Origin: an uncultured Lachnospiraceae bacterium | Lineage (GTDB): Bacteria; Bacillota; Clostridia; Lachnospirales; Lachnospiraceae | DNA length: 8,314 nt | Direction: 5' to 3' | Assembly (NCBI GenBank): GCA_934338765.1 | Contig: CAKRHL010000085.1 | Coordinates: 1-8,314, forward strand | Shown here: one piece after another, positions 6,419 to 8,314 of the stretch | How the letters are laid out: each line of letters opens with the position of its first letter | How positions within the stretch are numbered: position 1 is the stretch's first letter | The notes under the pieces: generated by a model | What the model saw: the letters and a program-made list of their open reading frames with translations, nothing else | What the model was told of the DNA's origin: nothing | The model's database searches: none | Position numbers and translations under genes: made by a program

Positions 6419-6959
6419 TATGAACCACAACATAATCGTGCCCTGTCGCCGGCACAAACCGTTCCAGCACATCTCCGGTCTTCAACCGCAGGCTGGATGT
6501 ATTTACGCATGGATGACATCCTAACAGCTCATGTGCCAGCAGATCTTCATCCACCAAAAGCTTTACCCGGTGCTCTGTATCATTCATCAATCCCATCACA
6601 CTGACGGAACCGGGCCTGATATCCAGATACTCCTTCATCCTTTCTGCTGAGGCAAAGGATAATCTGGTGCTTCCAATCTGTCCTGCCACCTCGGAGGAAC
6701 GAAATTTCTTATCTCCCAGTATCATCAGCAGATAATAATGATCCTCTTTCGAATTCGTCAAAAAAAGATTTTTGCACACAACTGCCGGTGCAAGTGCCTG
6801 ATCGATTTCTATGCAGGCTTCCATTGTCTCCACAGCCTCATGATCGATCCGCTCATACTCTATCCCTAACCGGTCCAGAAAATCATATACGCGAAGCTCT
6901 GTGTCCATTCGTCCTGTCCCATTTTCCGGTCTTCCTTTTTCCATCTGAAATTGACTCAT
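6396..6959 (-). CDS. YbaK/ProX-type aminoacyl-tRNA deacylase (prolyl-tRNA editing protein)
   Basis: A 187-residue cytosolic protein of the YbaK/ProXp family, stand-alone relatives of the editing domain of prolyl-tRNA synthetase. They hydrolyse mischarged tRNA, typically Ala-tRNA(Pro). Family hallmarks visible: CKNLFLTN with the conserved lysine K63, IGSTRLSFAS (95-104), RPGSVSVMGLMND (115-127), GCHP (147-150) followed by N153. The pattern is closest to the PrdX/ProXp-ala group, which is usually about 160-170 residues; the first 17 residues here look like an added tail. The ATG at 6957-6959 overlaps the upstream stop (ATGA) and has AAAGGA nearby. A shorter start at M18 (MDTELRVYDF) is possible and would match family length. 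No proline reductase genes are nearby, so a general editing role is likelier than a prd-linked one. Confidence 0.88.
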   Translation of the reverse strand: MSQFQMEKGRPENGTGRMDTELRVYDFLDRLGIEYERIDHEAVETMEACIEIDQALAPAVVCKNLFLTNSKEDHYYLLMILGDKKFRSSEVAGQIGSTRLSFASAERMKEYLDIRPGSVSVMGLMNDTEHRVKLLVDEDLLAHELLGCHPCVNTSSLRLKTGDVLERFVPATGHDYVVVHIGKAANL

Positions 6960-7990
6960 ATTTTCCTTTCTCCCTTATATTGTTTCAACAGCTTCTCAAT
7001 CTTTAGGCCAATACTCTCCGGAAATGTACCCGTAGTCTCCTTTGGAATCCGCATCCAGAAATCAATATTTTTATATTTGCTTCTTCCCGTCGTGTTTTTT
7101 CTGTCCTGTTTTCGGGACACTTCAATCTTAACCTGAGCACGTTTCTGTTCCAGCAGCGGAATCACAATATGGTACAGTCTGTCATCCCGAAAAGACAGGT
7201 ATCCTGCCTCTTTTCCCATCTTTGTTTTCAGATAAAGACGATGCGCCCGTACTCCCGCCGGATACAATACCATTCCGGTCCGCAGTCCCACTGTCGTCCC
7301 TCCGGCCTCAAGCATTGCGGGAATGTAGTAGGTCTCTGCCTCTTTCCCTGTCTCTACCGGTGTCAGCAATTCCTCCATACTTTCTGCTCCGTCAATAAAC
7401 TGCTGTGCCAGCAGATAAGCAAGCTCCGCCTGAAATCGAAGACGTATTGCTGCCTGCCGGCTCATCCCATTTCTTTCATCGATCTCTGCCAGCAGACGTT
7501 CACTACACTCCAGAATGCTTTTTAAGAATAACGAAAAATCCTCCTCCGGCTTCCACAGATATTTCCCCTCTGCGATTGCCACAACACCGATCATAGTTCC
7601 ATCCATATCCTCTACTTTATGAAAAATTTTACGCTTCGTGTAAGCCCCCGGATTTTCCGGAGCATCCCAGCCCATCTCTGCATTCCATGAACTTTGTCCA
7701 TATTTTGCATGCCATGCGGTCTGAGAGGCTGTTTTGGACTGCTTTTTTTCTTCCGATGAATCCCAATCCTGTGAACTTCGTTTCTGTTGTGCATCAGCCT
7801 CCCGGTCTGCCTGACGAAGTGTCTCATATGCCTCATTGATCTCCTGTGCGGTATACGGATATTCCTCCACATCAAATGCACCGGAGTCAGGGTGAACCCG
7901 GTGCATCAACTGTCGATATTGTTTTTTGATTTCCTTAAAGTCTGCATCCTGTGATAATGCCAGAATGTCGTATGCCTGTAATGTTGTCAT
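6956..7990 (-). CDS. J-domain (DnaJ-like) protein with unknown C-terminal region
   Basis: A 344-residue cytosolic protein. Residues about 4-65 form a J domain with the H33-P34-D35 motif (RVHPDSG) that stimulates the ATPase of DnaK-type Hsp70. A polar, glutamine/serine-rich linker (about 66-95) follows, then a stretch with three Trp (102-110 region) and a folded-looking part to the end. There is no Gly/Phe region and no CxxCxGxG zinc finger, so it is a class C co-chaperone, not DnaJ itself. The C-terminal part is not recognised; it is basic near the end (LKIEKLLKQYKGERKI). The start ATG at 7988-7990 sits about 27 bases from a predicted transcription start with only a weak AGAAG upstream. It is the first gene of an operon with the coupled tRNA deacylase, whose start overlaps its stop. 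Confidence 0.85.
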   Translation of the reverse strand: MTTLQAYDILALSQDADFKEIKKQYRQLMHRVHPDSGAFDVEEYPYTAQEINEAYETLRQADREADAQQKRSSQDWDSSEEKKQSKTASQTAWHAKYGQSSWNAEMGWDAPENPGAYTKRKIFHKVEDMDGTMIGVVAIAEGKYLWKPEEDFSLFLKSILECSERLLAEIDERNGMSRQAAIRLRFQAELAYLLAQQFIDGAESMEELLTPVETGKEAETYYIPAMLEAGGTTVGLRTGMVLYPAGVRAHRLYLKTKMGKEAGYLSFRDDRLYHIVIPLLEQKRAQVKIEVSRKQDRKNTTGRSKYKNIDFWMRIPKETTGTFPESIGLKIEKLLKQYKGERKI

Positions 7991-8023
7991 GGTTGTATTC
8001 TTCTTTTCAATTTATTTCTATGC

Positions 8024-8053
8024 ATTTTAACACTATCTCCGGGGTTAATGCAA
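8024..8053 (-). promoter_or_regulatory. Promoter of the J-domain/deacylase operon
   Basis: -35 TTGCAT (8048-8053), 18-base spacer, -10 TAAAAT (8024-8029) preceded by TGT (extended -10). The predicted start is near 8017. Confidence 0.6.
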
Positions 8054-8095
8054 TTTTTTCTTTCATATATGTTTTTATTATTATATATAATATAA

Positions 8096-8128
8096 AGAGT
8101 CTTGGAATTGCACATTTTCCAAGACCCT
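8096..8128 (-). terminator. Hairpin terminator ending the short SOS-type transcript
   Basis: Arms 8096-8107 and 8117-8128 pair over 12 bp around a 9-base loop. One pair is G-U in minus-strand RNA but A-C in plus-strand RNA, so it is oriented for minus-strand transcription. A U-rich stretch (UUUAUAUUAUAUA) follows. It would end the RNA that starts near 8207. Confidence 0.65.
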
Positions 8129-8154
8129 AAAGTTCATTGCGGAGAACTACACCG

Positions 8155-8172
8155 TCAGGCTAGTGCTGTCAT
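8155..8172 (-). other. Five-codon reading frame MTALA with a strong ribosome site
   Basis: ATG-ACA-GCA-CTA-GCC-TGA, with AAGGGGG (8179-8185) six bases upstream. The signal quality of the ribosome site is out of proportion to the five codons. It may be a remnant of a small toxin gene whose body was deleted, a regulatory leader peptide, or a translated decoy. I do not call it a protein-coding gene. Confidence 0.4.
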
Positions 8173-8181
8173 GTATCACCC

Positions 8182-8197
8182 CCTTCCTACTGGAAAG
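8182..8197 (-). promoter_or_regulatory. Shine-Dalgarno-sequestering hairpin
   Basis: CTTTCC-AGTA-GGAAGG on the minus strand: six pairs (one G-U) and a 4-base loop. The 3' arm is part of the AAGGGGG ribosome site of the MTALA frame. Confidence 0.5.
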
Positions 8198-8213
8198 AGT
8201 CGACAGCTTAATC

Positions 8214-8222
8214 ATAATAACA
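8214..8222 (-). promoter_or_regulatory. Extended -10 promoter of the short RNA
   Basis: TGTTATTAT on the minus strand with the LexA box directly upstream, over the spacer. The -35 region (GAAAAT at 8237-8242) is poor, so the extended -10 would carry the promoter. Predicted start near 8207. Confidence 0.5.
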
Positions 8223-8236
8223 CGAAAGTATGTTCG
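8223..8236. promoter_or_regulatory. LexA (SOS) box
   Basis: CGAAAGTATGTTCG matches the Gram-positive LexA consensus CGAACRNRYGTTYG at 13 of 14 positions. It overlaps the spacer of the minus-strand promoter and lies about 8 bases upstream of the -35 of the plus-strand promoter. LexA binding here would chiefly silence the minus-strand RNA until DNA damage. Confidence 0.65.
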
Positions 8237-8244
8237 ATTTTCTA

Positions 8245-8273
8245 TTGACGAACTTCACGGATTCAGGTAATAT
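8245..8273 (+). promoter_or_regulatory. Strong sigma-A promoter reading out of the window
   Basis: TTGACG (8245-8250), 17-base spacer, TAATAT (8268-8273). This is the best promoter in the window and the only clear one on the plus strand. Transcription would start near 8280 and leave the window at 8314. Confidence 0.7.
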
Positions 8274-8279
8274 ACAAAG

Positions 8280-8314
8280 AGACTGTGGTTGGAGCCTTCC
8301 TATAACCATCAAGT
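8280..8314 (+). ncRNA. 5' part of a candidate antisense RNA, cut by window edge
   Basis: The first bases of the predicted plus-strand transcript form a hairpin: UGGUU (8286-8290) with AACCA (8304-8308), loop GGAGCCUUCCUAU. The loop exposes CCUUCCUA (8295-8302), complementary to UAGGAAGG at the hairpin and ribosome site of the divergent minus-strand RNA (8182-8189). That suggests an IstR-1-like trans-paired antitoxin RNA. It could instead be the leader of a gene beyond the edge. Confidence 0.35.

Larger units (their letters stand above)
8090..8208 (-). ncRNA. Predicted short SOS-controlled RNA with type I toxin mRNA-like layout
   Basis: From a predicted start at 8207/8208 to the terminator at 8096-8128, about 115 bases. 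The 5' end GCUGUC (8202-8207) is complementary to GACAGC (8165-8170), which covers the G of the start codon and the next codons of MTALA. A hairpin CUUUCC-AGUA-GGAAGG (8182-8197) captures most of the Shine-Dalgarno. Sequestered start regions of this kind are typical of type I toxin mRNAs (Fst, TxpA/BsrG, TisB). The RNA itself is predicted, not shown. Confidence 0.45.

Noticed and set aside
8061..8096. Very AT-rich stretch as a plus-strand promoter or origin-like element
   Set aside because: A TATAAT is present at 8086-8091, but no -35 hexamer lies at suitable distance and there are no DnaA boxes or iterons.
1..8314. tRNA, rRNA, CRISPR array, insertion sequence or prophage genes
   Set aside because: No tRNA-like cloverleaf sequence, spaced repeats, transposase motifs or terminal repeats with target duplications were seen on either strand.

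Overview
The window looks like chromosomal DNA of a low-to-mid GC anaerobic Firmicute, most likely a gut clostridium of the Lachnospiraceae. This rests on gene content, strong AGGAGG-type ribosome binding sites, sigma-A promoters with extended -10 (TGn) elements and a Gram-positive LexA box; no marker gene fixes the taxon. All recognisable protein genes lie on the minus strand, so the window reads biologically from right to left.

Right end (about 7991-8314): no sizeable gene, but a compact regulatory unit. A near-consensus Gram-positive SOS (LexA) box sits between two divergent promoters. The minus-strand promoter drives a short (~115 nt) RNA with a Shine-Dalgarno buried in a hairpin, a 5-codon reading frame (MTALA) and a terminator. 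The plus-strand promoter (TTGACG-17-TAATAT) starts an RNA whose first hairpin loop shows CCUUCCUA, which is complementary to that buried Shine-Dalgarno. The layout recalls SOS-controlled type I toxin-antitoxin loci such as tisB/istR-1, but the toxin frame is vestigial or not a toxin. This is the most interesting part of the window.

6396-7990: a two-gene operon, a J-domain protein with an unrecognised C-terminal part followed by a translationally coupled YbaK/ProX-type aminoacyl-tRNA deacylase. 5639-6395: thrH (phosphoserine phosphatase/homoserine phosphotransferase) behind a leader with two extended -10 promoter copies and mutually exclusive hairpins; the first promoter is embedded in the deacylase stop region. 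5211-5605: an AT-rich small gene of unknown function, followed by what looks like a frameshifted small gene with a perfect ribosome binding site. A perfect 17-bp hairpin terminator at 5151-5191 ends this unit.

1479-4999: a two-gene operon for a heterodimeric ABC transporter of exporter fold, with a 4-base ATGA overlap, a strong promoter and a 16-bp palindromic operator just after the predicted transcription start. The operator and an unusual D-loop hint at an iron/siderophore-type member, but the substrate is not proven. A terminator follows at 1414-1453. 1-1320: a flavoprotein of the NAD(FAD)-utilizing dehydrogenase family with a clustered-cysteine motif, running off the left edge close to its C-terminus.

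No rRNA, tRNA, CRISPR array, insertion sequence or prophage gene was seen.
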